DNA of 64,000 nt from Streptomyces dysideae (lineage in GTDB: Bacteria > Actinomycetota > Actinomycetes > Streptomycetales > Streptomycetaceae): positions 175,427-239,426 of the forward strand of contig NZ_KQ949086.1 of the NCBI RefSeq assembly GCF_001514305.1, in the 5' to 3' direction. The notes beneath the pieces are model-generated. The model did no database searches and was not told the DNA's origin. It was given only the letters and a program-made list of their open reading frames with translations. The position numbers were made by a program, and so were the translations under genes. Below, in pieces: positions 17,404 through 26,071 of the stretch. Each line of letters starts with the position of its first letter. The stretch's first letter is position 1.

Positions 17404-18618
17404 TCAGATGCGCTCGACGATCGTGGCGATGCCCATGCCGCCGCCGACGCAGAGGGTCGCGAGGCCGTACCGCTTGTCCTGGCGCTCCAGTTCGTCGACG
17501 AGCGTGCCGAGGATCATCGCGCCGGTCGCGCCGAGCGGGTGACCGAGGGCGATGGCGCCTCCGTTGACGTTGACCTTGTCGAGGGACAGGCCCATGTCCC
17601 GCGCGAAACGCAGGACGACCGCGGCGAAGGCCTCGTTGATCTCGACGAGGTCGATGTCGTCGATGGTCAGCCCGGCCTTGGCGAGGGCCTTGCGGGTGGC
17701 GGGGGCAGGACCGGTCAGCATGATCGTCGGCTCGGAACCGGACACCGCGGCGGCGACGATCCGCGCGCGGGGCGTGAGCCCGTAGCGCTCGCCGACCTCC
17801 CCGGAGCCGATCGCGACCAGCGAGGCGCCGTCCACGATGCCGGAGGAGTTGCCCGCGTGGTGGACGTGGTCGATCTTCTCGACCCAGTGGTACTTCTGCA
17901 GCGCGACGGCGTCGAAGCCGCCCAGGTCGCCGATGTCCGCGAAGGACGGCTTCAGCTTGGCCAGCGAATCCGCTGTCGTGCCGGGGCGCATGTGCTCGTC
18001 GTGGTCGAGGACGACCAGGCCGCTGCGGTCCTTCACCGGCACGAGGGACCGCTCGAAGCGGCCCTCCTTCCAGGCGGTGGCCGCCCGCTCCTGCGAGAGG
18101 GCCGCGTACTCGTCGACGTCGCGCCGCGAGAATCCCTCGATGGTGGCGATGAGGTCGGCGCCGATGCCCTGCGGTACGAAGTTCACGGCGAGGTTGGTCA
18201 TCGGGTCGTTGAACCAGGCGCCGCCGTCCGAGGCCATCGGCACCCGGGACATGGACTCGACGCCGCCCGCGAGGACGAGGTCCTCCCAGCCCGAACGCAC
18301 CTTGGCGGCGGCCATGTTGACGGCCTCCAGGCCCGACGCACAGAAGCGGTTCTCCTGTACGCCGGCGACCGTGTCCGGGAGTCCGGCGGCGACGGCGGCG
18401 ATGCGGGCGATGTCGGAGCCCTGGTCGCCGACCGGGCCGACGACGCCGAGCACGATGTCGTCGACGGCCGCCGGGTCCAGGCCCGGGAAGCGGTCGCGGA
18501 GCTCGTGGATGAGTCCTACGACCAGGTCGATGGGCTTCGTGCCGTGCAGGGCGCCGTTCGCCTTGCCGCGGCCGCGCGGGGTGCGGATCGCGTCGTACAC
18601 GTACGCTTCGGTGCTCAC
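17404..18618 (-). CDS. fadA: Acetyl-CoA acyltransferase (thiolase)
   Basis: 404 aa. Nucleophilic cysteine in ENRFCASGLEAVN, GHPLGATG with the catalytic histidine, and the second cysteine in LCVGGGMG. Start GTG 18618 (VSTEAYVYDAIRTPRGRG) is the conserved thiolase N-terminus; in-frame sequence further upstream is shadow of the dehydrogenase gene. Completes thiolytic cleavage with FadB. Confidence 0.95.
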   Translation of the reverse strand: MSTEAYVYDAIRTPRGRGKANGALHGTKPIDLVVGLIHELRDRFPGLDPAAVDDIVLGVVGPVGDQGSDIARIAAVAAGLPDTVAGVQENRFCASGLEAVNMAAAKVRSGWEDLVLAGGVESMSRVPMASDGGAWFNDPMTNLAVNFVPQGIGADLIATIEGFSRRDVDEYAALSQERAATAWKEGRFERSLVPVKDRSGLVVLDHDEHMRPGTTADSLAKLKPSFADIGDLGGFDAVALQKYHWVEKIDHVHHAGNSSGIVDGASLVAIGSGEVGERYGLTPRARIVAAAVSGSEPTIMLTGPAPATRKALAKAGLTIDDIDLVEINEAFAAVVLRFARDMGLSLDKVNVNGGAIALGHPLGATGAMILGTLVDELERQDKRYGLATLCVGGGMGIATIVERI

Positions 18619-18641
18619 AGGAAAGCCTTTCGGGGTGAGGG

Positions 18642-19793
18642 TCAGCCCAGCAGGGAACGGCCGATGATCTCCTTCATGATCTCGGTGGTCCCGCCGTAGA
18701 TGGTCTGGATACGGCCGTCGGTGAAGGCCCGGGCGACCGGGTACTCGGTCATGTAGCCGTAGCCGCCGTGCAGTTGGAGGCAGCGGTCGGCGACCCGCTT
18801 CTGCAGCTCGGTCGCCCACCACTTCGCCATCGAGGCGTGCACGGCGTCGAGTTCGCCCGCTCCGTCTTCTCCGTGGGCCTCGATACAGCGGTCGACGAAG
18901 GTCCGGGTCACAGCGCACTCCGTGGCCATCTCGGCCACCTCGAACCGGATGTGCTGCTTGGTCGCCAGGGGCCGCCCGAAGGCCTCACGCTCCTTGACGT
19001 ACTCCGTGGTGATCTCCAGCATGTGTTCGGCGGCGGCGATCGCGGAGACGGCGATGCTCAGGCGTTCCTGGGCGAGGTTCGTCATCAGGTGGACGAAGGC
19101 GCCGTTGAGCTCGCCGAGCAGGTTCTCCTTGGGCACATGGACGTCGTGGAAGAACAACTCGGCCGTGTCCTGCGCCTTCTGGCCGATCTTGTCGAGGTTG
19201 CGGCCGCGCTCGAAGCCGTCCATGCCGCGTTCGACGACGAGGAGGGACAGCCCGTGCGCGCCGCCCTCCGGGGTCGTCTTCGCGACCACGATCACCAGGT
19301 CGGCGAGGATGCCGTTCGAGATGAACGTCTTGGAGCCGTTGAGCACCCAGTGGTCGCCCCGGTCCTCGGCGTGCGTGCGGATGCCCTGGAGGTCGGATCC
19401 GGCGCCGGGCTCCGTCATCGCGATGGCGGTGATCAGCGTGCCGTCGCAGAAGCCGGGCAGCCAGCGGCGCTTCTGCTCCTCGGTGGCGAGGCCGGTGAGG
19501 TAGGGGCCGATGATGTCGTTGTGCAGGCCGAGGGCGAGTCCCGGGGCGCCCGCGCGCGTGAACTCCTCGGCCAGGACGGCGCTGTAGCGGAAGTCGGAGG
19601 TGCCGCCGCCCCCGAACTCCTCGGGCACGGCGAGCCCGAGGAGGCCCTGCTTGCCCGCGGCCCGCCAGGCCTCGCGGGAGACGATGCCGTCCTTCTCCCA
19701 CTGCGCGTAGTACGGCAGCACCTCCTTGGCCAGGAAGCTGCGCACGGTCTCGCGGAACGCGTCGTGCTCGGGAGCGAAGATCCGCCGCTTCAT
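18642..19793 (-). CDS. Acyl-CoA dehydrogenase
   Basis: 383 aa flavoprotein. AIAMTEPGAGSDLQG (FAD/substrate loop), WVLNGSKTFISNG, and the C-terminal YGYMTEYPVARAFTDGRIQ block; IYGGTTEIMKEIIGRSL carries the region of the catalytic glutamate in long-chain and isovaleryl-type enzymes. ATG 19793 overlaps the upstream CoA-transferase stop (ATGA). First oxidation step of the pathway; chain length not predictable. Confidence 0.94.
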   Translation of the reverse strand: MKRRIFAPEHDAFRETVRSFLAKEVLPYYAQWEKDGIVSREAWRAAGKQGLLGLAVPEEFGGGGTSDFRYSAVLAEEFTRAGAPGLALGLHNDIIGPYLTGLATEEQKRRWLPGFCDGTLITAIAMTEPGAGSDLQGIRTHAEDRGDHWVLNGSKTFISNGILADLVIVVAKTTPEGGAHGLSLLVVERGMDGFERGRNLDKIGQKAQDTAELFFHDVHVPKENLLGELNGAFVHLMTNLAQERLSIAVSAIAAAEHMLEITTEYVKEREAFGRPLATKQHIRFEVAEMATECAVTRTFVDRCIEAHGEDGAGELDAVHASMAKWWATELQKRVADRCLQLHGGYGYMTEYPVARAFTDGRIQTIYGGTTEIMKEIIGRSLLG

Positions 19794-20920
19794 TCGAGGC
19801 CTTTCAGGAGGTCGGGTACGCCCCAGTCGCGGGCCACGTCCGCGGTGTCGGCGCCGGGCTGGGCGGGGCCGGTGCGTACGGCGGTGGGGGTCGCGGAGAA
19901 GCGGGGCGCGGGGGCGGGCTGGGTGACGCCGCCGTGGTCGGTGAAGGTGCCGCGGGCGGCGAGGTGCGGGTGCTGCGGGGCCTCGCGCAGCGACAGGACG
20001 GGCGCCACGCACGCGTCGGAGCCCTCGAAGACGGCCGTCCACTGGTCCCGGGTGCGGGACTTGAAGCGGGCGGCGACGGCCTCGCGCAGGTCGCCCCAGC
20101 GGGTCCAGTCCTTGCGGGCCTCGGCGTACTCCTTCAGGTCGAGCAGGTCCAGGAACTCGGCGTAGAACCGGGGTTCGAGGGCGCCGACCGCCATGTGCTT
20201 CCCGTCGGCGGTCTCGTAGGTGCCGTAGTAGGGGCAGCCGCCGTCGAGGAGGTTGGCGCCGCGCCGGTCCTGCCAGCCGCCGGCGGCGAGCATGCCGTGG
20301 ATCATCGAGGCGAGGTGGGAGGTGCCGTCGACGATCGCGGCGTCGACGACCTGGCCGGTGCCGGTGGCGCGGGCGTGGTGGAGGGCGGCGAGGACACCGA
20401 CGACGAGGTAGAGGGAGCCGCCCGCGTAGTCGCCGAGCAGGTTGGCGGGGGCGGGCGGCGGCTCGTCCGGGGCGCCGATCATGCCGAGGGTGCCGGTGAG
20501 CGCGATGTACGCGATGTCGTGCCCGGCGCGGTGCGCGAGGGGGCCCTCTTGCCCCCAGCCGGTCATACGGCCGTACACGAGCTTCGGGTTGCGGGCGTGG
20601 CAGGCCTCGGGGCCGATGCCGAGGCGCTCGGCGACACCGGGGCGCAGGCCCTCTACGAGGATGTCGGCGTGCGCGGCGAGGTCGAGTACGCGCGCGTGGC
20701 CGTCGGGCGACTTCAGGTCGATGATCACCGAGCGCTTGTTGCGGTTGGTGATGTCGTACTCGGGGTCGATCGCGAGTCCGGGGCCGCCGGGGCGGTCCAC
20801 GCGGACGACGTCGGCGCCCAGGTCGGCGAGGAGCATGGCGGCGAACGGGCCCGGCCCGATCCCGGCCAGCTCGACCACGCGCACGCCGGTGAGCGGGCCC
20901 TGCCCTGGCGTCGTTGCCAT
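19790..20920 (-). CDS. CoA-transferase family III, probable alpha-methylacyl-CoA racemase
   Basis: 376 aa. The HRAGHDIAYIALTG and GDYAGGSLYLVVG blocks align with the catalytic His and Asp regions of alpha-methylacyl-CoA racemase (AMACR/MCR) rather than formyl-CoA transferase. It would epimerise 2-methyl-branched acyl-CoA so the dehydrogenase can act. First gene of the operon, which suggests branched-chain or sterol side-chain substrates (inference). Confidence 0.87.
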   Translation of the reverse strand: MATTPGQGPLTGVRVVELAGIGPGPFAAMLLADLGADVVRVDRPGGPGLAIDPEYDITNRNKRSVIIDLKSPDGHARVLDLAAHADILVEGLRPGVAERLGIGPEACHARNPKLVYGRMTGWGQEGPLAHRAGHDIAYIALTGTLGMIGAPDEPPPAPANLLGDYAGGSLYLVVGVLAALHHARATGTGQVVDAAIVDGTSHLASMIHGMLAAGGWQDRRGANLLDGGCPYYGTYETADGKHMAVGALEPRFYAEFLDLLDLKEYAEARKDWTRWGDLREAVAARFKSRTRDQWTAVFEGSDACVAPVLSLREAPQHPHLAARGTFTDHGGVTQPAPAPRFSATPTAVRTGPAQPGADTADVARDWGVPDLLKGLE

Positions 20921-20962
20921 CCAGCCCCCTGAGGGTGTGACACACCTGATGTAACACTGGCG

Positions 20963-20991
20963 ATGCTAGGAACGCGCTCCCCTCAGCACAA
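20963..20991 (-). promoter_or_regulatory. Predicted sigma-70-type promoter of the beta-oxidation operon
   Basis: On the minus strand TTGTGC, a 17-bp spacer, then TAGCAT (20968-20963), about 40 bp before the racemase ATG. Confidence 0.45.
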
Positions 20992-20999
20992 GACCTGGG

Positions 21000-21013
21000 T
21001 GAGCAAGCGCTCA
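21000..21013. promoter_or_regulatory. Dyad operator upstream of the beta-oxidation promoter
   Basis: TGAGCAAGCGCTCA: TGAGC/GCTCA inverted halves, immediately upstream of the predicted -35. Spacing and shape resemble TetR-family sites found at lipid catabolism genes, but no cognate regulator is identified. Confidence 0.45.
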
Positions 21014-21045
21014 GCCAATTTCGGGGCGGCTCAGCTCCGGGCGGC

Positions 21046-21426
21046 TCAGCTCGCGTCCAGCTCCGCTGTGAGCCGCTTTGGTGCGATCGTGCGGTAGCTC
21101 TCCTCGACCCAGTCGCACAGCAGCTCCGCGGCCGGGGCGCCCTTCTGCTCCAGCGGGATGCTGACCCAGCCGGCCTTGCCCAGGCCGTATCCGGCGGGCT
21201 CGGCGCCGGGGCAGGTCAGGGCGTGGGCGTGCGCCGACTCGTCCCTGAGCTTCACCGTGATGCCCAGCGGAAAGCTGCCGTCGTCGGCGCCGAGGAAGAC
21301 GAACACCTTCTTGTTGACCTTCGCGACGGTCTCGCCCCACGGGAACTCCTCGGCGGCGCCCGGCAGCGCGAGGGCGAACTCACGCACTTTCTCCCACTTC
21401 TTCAGGCCGCTCCTGGCCACAACCAT
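21046..21426 (-). CDS. MmcQ/YjbR (DUF419) family protein
   Basis: 126 aa cytoplasmic protein of the YjbR fold (CyaY-like, sometimes called DNA-binding): LALPGAAEEFPWGETVAKV, KVFVFLGADDGSFPLGITVKL, and GWVSIPLEQKGAPAAELLCDWVEESYR. ATG 21426 is preferred over a start 63 nt upstream because GGAGGT lies exactly six bases before it. Function unknown; probably single-gene unit. Confidence 0.85.
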   Translation of the reverse strand: MVVARSGLKKWEKVREFALALPGAAEEFPWGETVAKVNKKVFVFLGADDGSFPLGITVKLRDESAHAHALTCPGAEPAGYGLGKAGWVSIPLEQKGAPAAELLCDWVEESYRTIAPKRLTAELDAS

Positions 21427-21518
21427 CTGCATACCTCCGGGCTCGTCGTCGGGCTCCGCACTCCTCACGCTAGCCTCGGCCACCGACAACGGCGCGTGCT
21501 GCGGGACCGAGGGGTGTC

Positions 21519-22697
21519 ATGAGCAGGCTGAATGGGACGGACCGTCCGTACGACATCGTGCTCTTCGGAGCGACGGGGTTCGTCGGAACGCTCACCGCGG
21601 AGTATCTCGCCGCGCACGCGCCCGAGGGGCTGCGGTGGGCGGTCGCGGGCCGCGGCAAGGAGAAGCTGGAGCGGCTGCGGGAGGGACTGCCCGGGGGCGC
21701 GGAGATCGGCGTGCTCGAGGCGGACGTGTCCGATCCGGCCTCGGTGCGCCGGCTCGCCGAGCACGCGCGCGTGGTGGCCACCGCGGTGGGCCCCTATGTC
21801 ACGTACGGCGAGGACCTCGTCGCCGCCTGCGCGGACACCGGGGCCGACTATCTCGACCTCTCCGGTGAGCCGGAGTTCGTGGATCTGACGTACGTCCGGC
21901 ACGACGCACGCGCGCGTGAGACCGGTGCGCGGCTGGTGCACGCCTGCGGGTTCGACTCGGTGCCGCACGACCTGGGCGCCTACTTCACGGTCCAGCAGCT
22001 GCCCGAGGGTGTGCCGCTGGCCGTGGAGGGGTTCGTGACCGCGGACGCGACGCTCTCGGGCGGTACGTTCGCGTCGGCGCTCAACCAGTTCTCGCGCGGG
22101 CGCCAGATGCTGGCCGCGGCACGTGACCGTGCCCGGCACGAGCCCAGGCTGGTGGGCCGCAGGGCACTCGCACCCACCGGTGCGCCCCGGTTCGCGCGTG
22201 AGATCGGCGCGTGGGCGGTGCCGTTGCCGACGATCGATCCGCAGATCGTCCGCCGGTCCGCGCGGGCCCTGGAGCGCTACGGCCCCGACTTCCGCTACCG
22301 CCACTACGCGGCCGTACGGCATCTGCCCGTCGCGGTGGGCGGGGTCGCCGCCGTGGGCGGGCTCTTCGCGGCGGCCCAACTGCCGCCCGCGCGGCGCTGG
22401 TTGTCCGACCGGCTCAAGCCCGGGGACGGGCCGGGCCCGGAGAAGCGCGCGAAGAGCTGGTTCTCGGTCCGCTTCGTCGGCGAGGGCGGTGGCCGACGGG
22501 TGTTCACCGAGGTCGCGGGCGGTGATCCCGGGTACGGCGAGACGGCGAAGATGTTCGCCGAGTCGGCGCTGTCCCTGGCCCTGGACGAGCTGCCGCCGAC
22601 GGCCGGTCAGGTCACCACGGCCGTGGCGATGGGCGACGCGCTGATCGGGCGGCTGCGCCGGGCGGGGATCACCTTCCGGGTGGCCGCCACGCGGTGA
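21519..22697 (+). CDS. Saccharopine dehydrogenase-like trans-acting enoyl reductase family protein
   Basis: 392 aa. N-terminal Rossmann fold YDIVLFGATGFVGTLTAEYL, followed by VVATAVGPYVTYGEDLVAACADTGADYLDLSGEP, the family hallmark, and GFDSVPHDLGA. Mycobacterial relatives act in trans with lipid-making polyketide synthases; here no such partner is nearby, so the substrate is unknown. A weakly hydrophobic stretch around 270-295 could touch membrane. Confidence 0.88.
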   Translation: MSRLNGTDRPYDIVLFGATGFVGTLTAEYLAAHAPEGLRWAVAGRGKEKLERLREGLPGGAEIGVLEADVSDPASVRRLAEHARVVATAVGPYVTYGEDLVAACADTGADYLDLSGEPEFVDLTYVRHDARARETGARLVHACGFDSVPHDLGAYFTVQQLPEGVPLAVEGFVTADATLSGGTFASALNQFSRGRQMLAAARDRARHEPRLVGRRALAPTGAPRFAREIGAWAVPLPTIDPQIVRRSARALERYGPDFRYRHYAAVRHLPVAVGGVAAVGGLFAAAQLPPARRWLSDRLKPGDGPGPEKRAKSWFSVRFVGEGGGRRVFTEVAGGDPGYGETAKMFAESALSLALDELPPTAGQVTTAVAMGDALIGRLRRAGITFRVAATR

Positions 22698-22701
22698 GGC
22701 C

Positions 22702-22848
22702 TCAGATCGGCCACTCGGCGACGGTGTAGATCATCCCGGCGACCCAGGCGAGCGCCGCGAGCGTGGCGAGGATCAGTGCGGCCGTCACGGCGCGCTCGAC
22801 GGGGCGGTTGGCGTCGGCGAGGGGCTTCGGGGAGCGGTGCGTCGTCAT
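22702..22848 (-). CDS. 48-residue small membrane protein
   Basis: Starts MTTHRSPKPLADANRPVERA; one transmembrane helix (TAALILATLAALAWVAGMIY), then short tail TVAEWPI. Convergent with the reductase gene, four bases beyond its stop. Coding bias and the hydrophobic pattern support a real small protein; function unknown. Confidence 0.7.
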   Translation of the reverse strand: MTTHRSPKPLADANRPVERAVTAALILATLAALAWVAGMIYTVAEWPI

Positions 22849-22945
22849 GGAGCACAGCCTGCCGATCGGGGCGGGGCGCCCACATCCGTACAGGTACTCA
22901 GACGACGTACTCAGTCGGCCGGTCGGACACCTCCGGCGCGCCTCG

Positions 22946-24100
22946 TCAGGGCGCGCCGCCGGATCCGTCCGCCGGCCAGCCCCCGAGTGCGTGAGCGATC
23001 CGGTCCCGGGCGGCGGGGTCCTGGGAGACGGCGGCGAGACGGACGGCGAGAGGGCCGATCTGCCAGCCCGCGTGATGGTCGAAGAACGGTGGTGGCCCTG
23101 ACTCGTTGTGGGCGAGTTTGCCGACCAGCTCGGCCAGCCGCAGCAGCAGCCGTTGCTCCTCCGTGGGCTGCTCCCAGGCCGTGTGCCCTCGCCCGCGGAC
23201 CAGCTCGAACACGTCGCGTCCCCGGCTCCACCGGTCGCGGTCGCCGGCCAGTTCCAGCGCGGCCTCGATCTCCGGTGTCCGGCCCACGTCCTCCGCCGCC
23301 GCTGCGAGCACCCGGCCCGCCCAGGTCACGGGAACGGGCTGCCGCTCGAACAGGGAACGTCCCCAGCTCCGTTCAGGGTCCGCGGCCGCCATCTCGGCCA
23401 GCGGGCTCCTCGCGCGCGTCGCCTCCTTCAGTGCCTGCCGGCACAGCGCGTCCGCGCGGCGGGTCGTCTCCGGGAGGCGGTAGTCGGGGGTCAGCGCGAG
23501 GGTGTGGGCGCAGGCGTTGGCCAGGCTCACCCGGTGGCCCACGGACACGAACACGGGCTTGACGGCCTCCCTCGTGCGCAGGGCACGGCCGACCTCCTCG
23601 GGGCCGGCGAGGAGCGGGGACGCACTGCCGCGCGCGGCGTCCGGGGCGTCGTACGTGAACGTGAACGGGTTCTTGGCCACGCCGATCGTCGGCAACCCGG
23701 TGAGGACGCCGAGGTGGCTCGCCAGGCCGAAGCGACGCGGGTGGGCGAGGCCGTAGCCGTCGCAGACCACCAGGCCGGGCGGGCAGGGCAGCGCGTCGAG
23801 GGCGGCCAGGACGGTCGGGATCTCACGGAAGGCGAGCAGGCCGGGGACGTACGGGAAGGAGATCCGCCCGACGGCCGTGGACTCGGCGACCACGTCGAGG
23901 GTCGCCGCGTCCAGGACGACGGCCGCCGCGGCGACGACGTCCCGCTCGTCGTCGTAGGCCACGTCGACACCGGTGACATGCCCCGAGCCGGGCGGCGGGC
24001 CCGGCTCGTCCAGCACCACCCGCTCCCGCAGTTCGTCCTGGACGGCGCGGGCCTCTTCCTCGGTCGCGGGCCAGCCCGCGGGGATACGTACGGTCGTCAT
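22946..24100 (-). CDS. nfi: Endonuclease V with an unexplained ~140-residue C-terminal extension
   Basis: 384 aa versus the usual ~220-235. The first ~240 residues hold all EndoV motifs: GVDVAY with catalytic Asp46, the PYVPGLL wedge, VVCDGYGLAHPRRFGLASHLG with the second Asp, GVAKN lysine, and FVSVGHRVSL. It would nick 3' of inosine in DNA (or cut inosine RNA). From about 245 on (from MAAADPERSWGR) there is a helical, charged segment ending DHHAGWQIGPLAVRLAAVS that I do not recognise. The frame is continuous, so it is a fusion or an undescribed domain. Confidence 0.88.
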   Translation of the reverse strand: MTTVRIPAGWPATEEEARAVQDELRERVVLDEPGPPPGSGHVTGVDVAYDDERDVVAAAAVVLDAATLDVVAESTAVGRISFPYVPGLLAFREIPTVLAALDALPCPPGLVVCDGYGLAHPRRFGLASHLGVLTGLPTIGVAKNPFTFTYDAPDAARGSASPLLAGPEEVGRALRTREAVKPVFVSVGHRVSLANACAHTLALTPDYRLPETTRRADALCRQALKEATRARSPLAEMAAADPERSWGRSLFERQPVPVTWAGRVLAAAAEDVGRTPEIEAALELAGDRDRWSRGRDVFELVRGRGHTAWEQPTEEQRLLLRLAELVGKLAHNESGPPPFFDHHAGWQIGPLAVRLAAVSQDPAARDRIAHALGGWPADGSGGAP

Positions 24101-24157
24101 GATGGGTCGAGCGTACGGGCGCCGACGGCAGGCTCGCGATCATGTTCGCCTGCGGCG

Positions 24158-24484
24158 TCACTTGCCGCCCAGCGCCCGCTTCAGCTCACTCTTGTTCATG
24201 TCCGAACGGCCCTGGATGTTGCGGCGCTTGGCCTCCTCGTAGAGCTGGTCGTAGGTGGGGCCCTGGGAGCCCTTGCCCGACCGTTGGCCGCCCCGCTTGC
24301 CGGACGACATGTCCTCGGTGGAGGTGCGGCTGGCCCGCTCGGACTCGCCGGACCGGGCGCGTTCCTTGTTCACCGTCCGGGCGGCGATCTCCTCGGCGCG
24401 CTTCTTGCTCTCGCCCCTCTCCTGCGCGCTCTCCTTGATGTGCTCGTACTGCCGTTCCCGCTTGGGGCTCGAACCGCGTGGCAT
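24158..24484 (-). CDS. Small basic protein with C-terminal SAP/Rho-N-like motif
   Basis: 108 aa, highly charged and predicted disordered for the first ~70 residues. YDQLYEEAKRRNIQGRSDMN plus KSELKRAL forms a helix-extended loop-helix like SAP or Rho N-terminal domains, which bind nucleic acid. Similar Streptomyces proteins are often labelled plasmid stabilisation protein without evidence. Confidence 0.78.
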   Translation of the reverse strand: MPRGSSPKRERQYEHIKESAQERGESKKRAEEIAARTVNKERARSGESERASRTSTEDMSSGKRGGQRSGKGSQGPTYDQLYEEAKRRNIQGRSDMNKSELKRALGGK

Positions 24485-24533
24485 GTGGGATCACTCCTCT
24501 CGCACTCGGCGACCGGGTACCCACATTCCGCCG

Positions 24534-25651
24534 TCAGCTCTCCAGACGGGCGACCCGTCCCTGCTCCCCCGCGGCCCAGCAGCCCAGGCCGGCAGTGCAG
24601 TCCACGGTGTCGTACGAGCCCGGGTCGACCGTCCGCCAGGTGCGGCCGGCGTCCGTCGTCAGGTCGGTGCCGGTGGGGCCGACGGCGAGGGCGGCGGTGC
24701 GGGTGTGCGGGAGCCAGGCGACGCCGGAGCGGTAGGCGGGCGGGGGCGTGGCGGCCGACTGCCAGGTGCGGCCGCCTTCGGACGTTCGTGCGCCGGCCCG
24801 AGGTGACGGCTGGTCCGCGCGGTAGTCGCCGCCGACCGCCAGGCCGTGCGTACGGTCGCGGAAGGCGAGCGCGAAGACGCCGCGGGCCGGGTCGCCCGCC
24901 GGGACGGGCGTGTCGGTGGCCGTCCAGGTCAGGCCGCGGTCGGCCGAGTGCAGCACACACGCGCGCGTGCGGCGCCGGCGGTGGCCAGCCAGACGTCCTT
25001 CGGCCCGGAGCTCACCAGGCACTGCCCGCTCGCGGCGAACCCGGCCTCGCCCTCCAGCGCCGGCGGCATCCCGTCGTCCGGCAGCACCTTCCAGGACCGC
25101 CCGCCGTCGCTCGTCGACAGGATGCGGAACCTCCCGTCCACCGGGTCGCTCATCGCGAGGCCGTGGCGGCGGTCGAAGAAGGTCATGCAGTCGTAGAAGG
25201 CCTGTGCGTCGGTGTTGCGGAAGGACTCGGTCCAGGTCGCCCCGCCGTCGTCGGTGCGGTAGACGCGGGACGCCTCGCCCTCCCCGATGGCCAGCACCAC
25301 GGCCCGCCGCGCATCGAACGCCTCGACGTCCCGGAACTGGAGCTCACCGGCCCCCGGCGGCGAGACGTTCCGCCAGCTCACGCCGCCGTCCGTGGTGCGC
25401 AGGACGGTGCCCTTCGTACCGGCCAGCCAGGCGGTGTTCCGGCTGACGGCCGACAGCCCGCGGAACCGCACGTCGGCCGTACCCGTCTCCTTCAGTGCCC
25501 AGTGCTTGTCGTTCAGTGCCCCGTGCTCCGGCTGCTGCCCCGCCTGCGCCGGTACGGCCGTCAGTGCGGCCAGTGCCGCCCCGCACACCACCCCCGCGGC
25601 CGGCCTCCGAAACGTACGTCCCGTCCGTCGCGTGCTCCCCAAGCGCCTCAT
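24534..25651 (-). pseudogene. Secreted BNR/Asp-box beta-propeller protein, frameshifted
   Basis: ATG 25651 begins a signal peptide (ending TAVPAQAG). Six Asp-box motifs are visible: RTTDGGVSW, RTDDGGATW, STSDGGRSW, then in another frame HSADRGLTW, RTSEGGRTW and TTDAGRTW, as in photosystem-stability/sialidase-like propellers. The frame breaks within GTGTGTG (minus strand; plus 24954-24960). Removing one TG unit joins ATAGAARARV to LHSADRGL. Either a slippage mutation, a sequencing error, or phase variation in the dinucleotide run. Confidence 0.8.
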
Positions 25652-26071
25652 GGCGGGCGAAGCTGGTGCCCCGGCAGGCAACGTTCGCCCGTCAAGGAGC
25701 GGCGTCCGGTGCGTGCTCTCGGCGTGCCGGGTACAAGCCCTCGTACTGGACGTACCTGGGTTTGTGCCCGGTGCGGCGAGTGGGGGCACCTCCCACGCCC
25801 TTAAGGCAGTGGGGGAGCGTGCCGGGCGTCGCGACGGGGCGAATGTCGCCTGTTGGGGCACTAGCCCACCGCCCCGGCGCCGTCCAGACGCACACGATCG
25901 CCATAACTGGCCGAAAAGTAACGGAAGGAGAGCCCCATCACTCCTGTGCATGAAGGCGGTGACAGAGGTCACTCGGCATTCCTGTGCACGGATTGGCCGA
26001 TTCCGTCGTCTCTTCCAGTACCCGGCCTCATCCGCCCGGAAGTCCGTCCAGCCGTCACAAGGGAGCAGGCG
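25652..26071. other. 420-bp intergenic region between BNR protein and SsgA-like gene
   Basis: Contains two adjacent hairpin elements (25727-25816) and the divergent promoters. An upstream segment near 25905-25935 (ATAACTGGCCGAAAAGTAACG) is relatively A-rich and may hold the ssgA-like promoter; nothing else recognisable. Confidence 0.6.
25727..25822. repeat. Double REP-like hairpin
   Basis: First stem: CCGGGTACAAGCCC (25727-25740) with GGGTTTGTGCCCGG (25758-25771), fully paired in RNA when two G-U pairs are allowed. Second stem: CTCCCACGCC around CTTAA with GGC-A-GTGGGGGAG (about 25790-25816). The right end AGTGGGGGAGCGTGCC matches the element inside the M14 gene. Confidence 0.65.

Noticed and set aside
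14360..17542. A 1060-codon plus-strand open frame opposite fadB
   Set aside because: It is the antisense shadow of fadB and the decayed decarboxylase; open only because of high-GC codon bias, with no family motif.
20921..20957. N-terminal extension of the CoA-transferase and dehydrogenase as one 771-codon protein
   Set aside because: The long frame is a shadow through the CoA-transferase gene; ATG 19793 with ATGA overlap is the dehydrogenase start.
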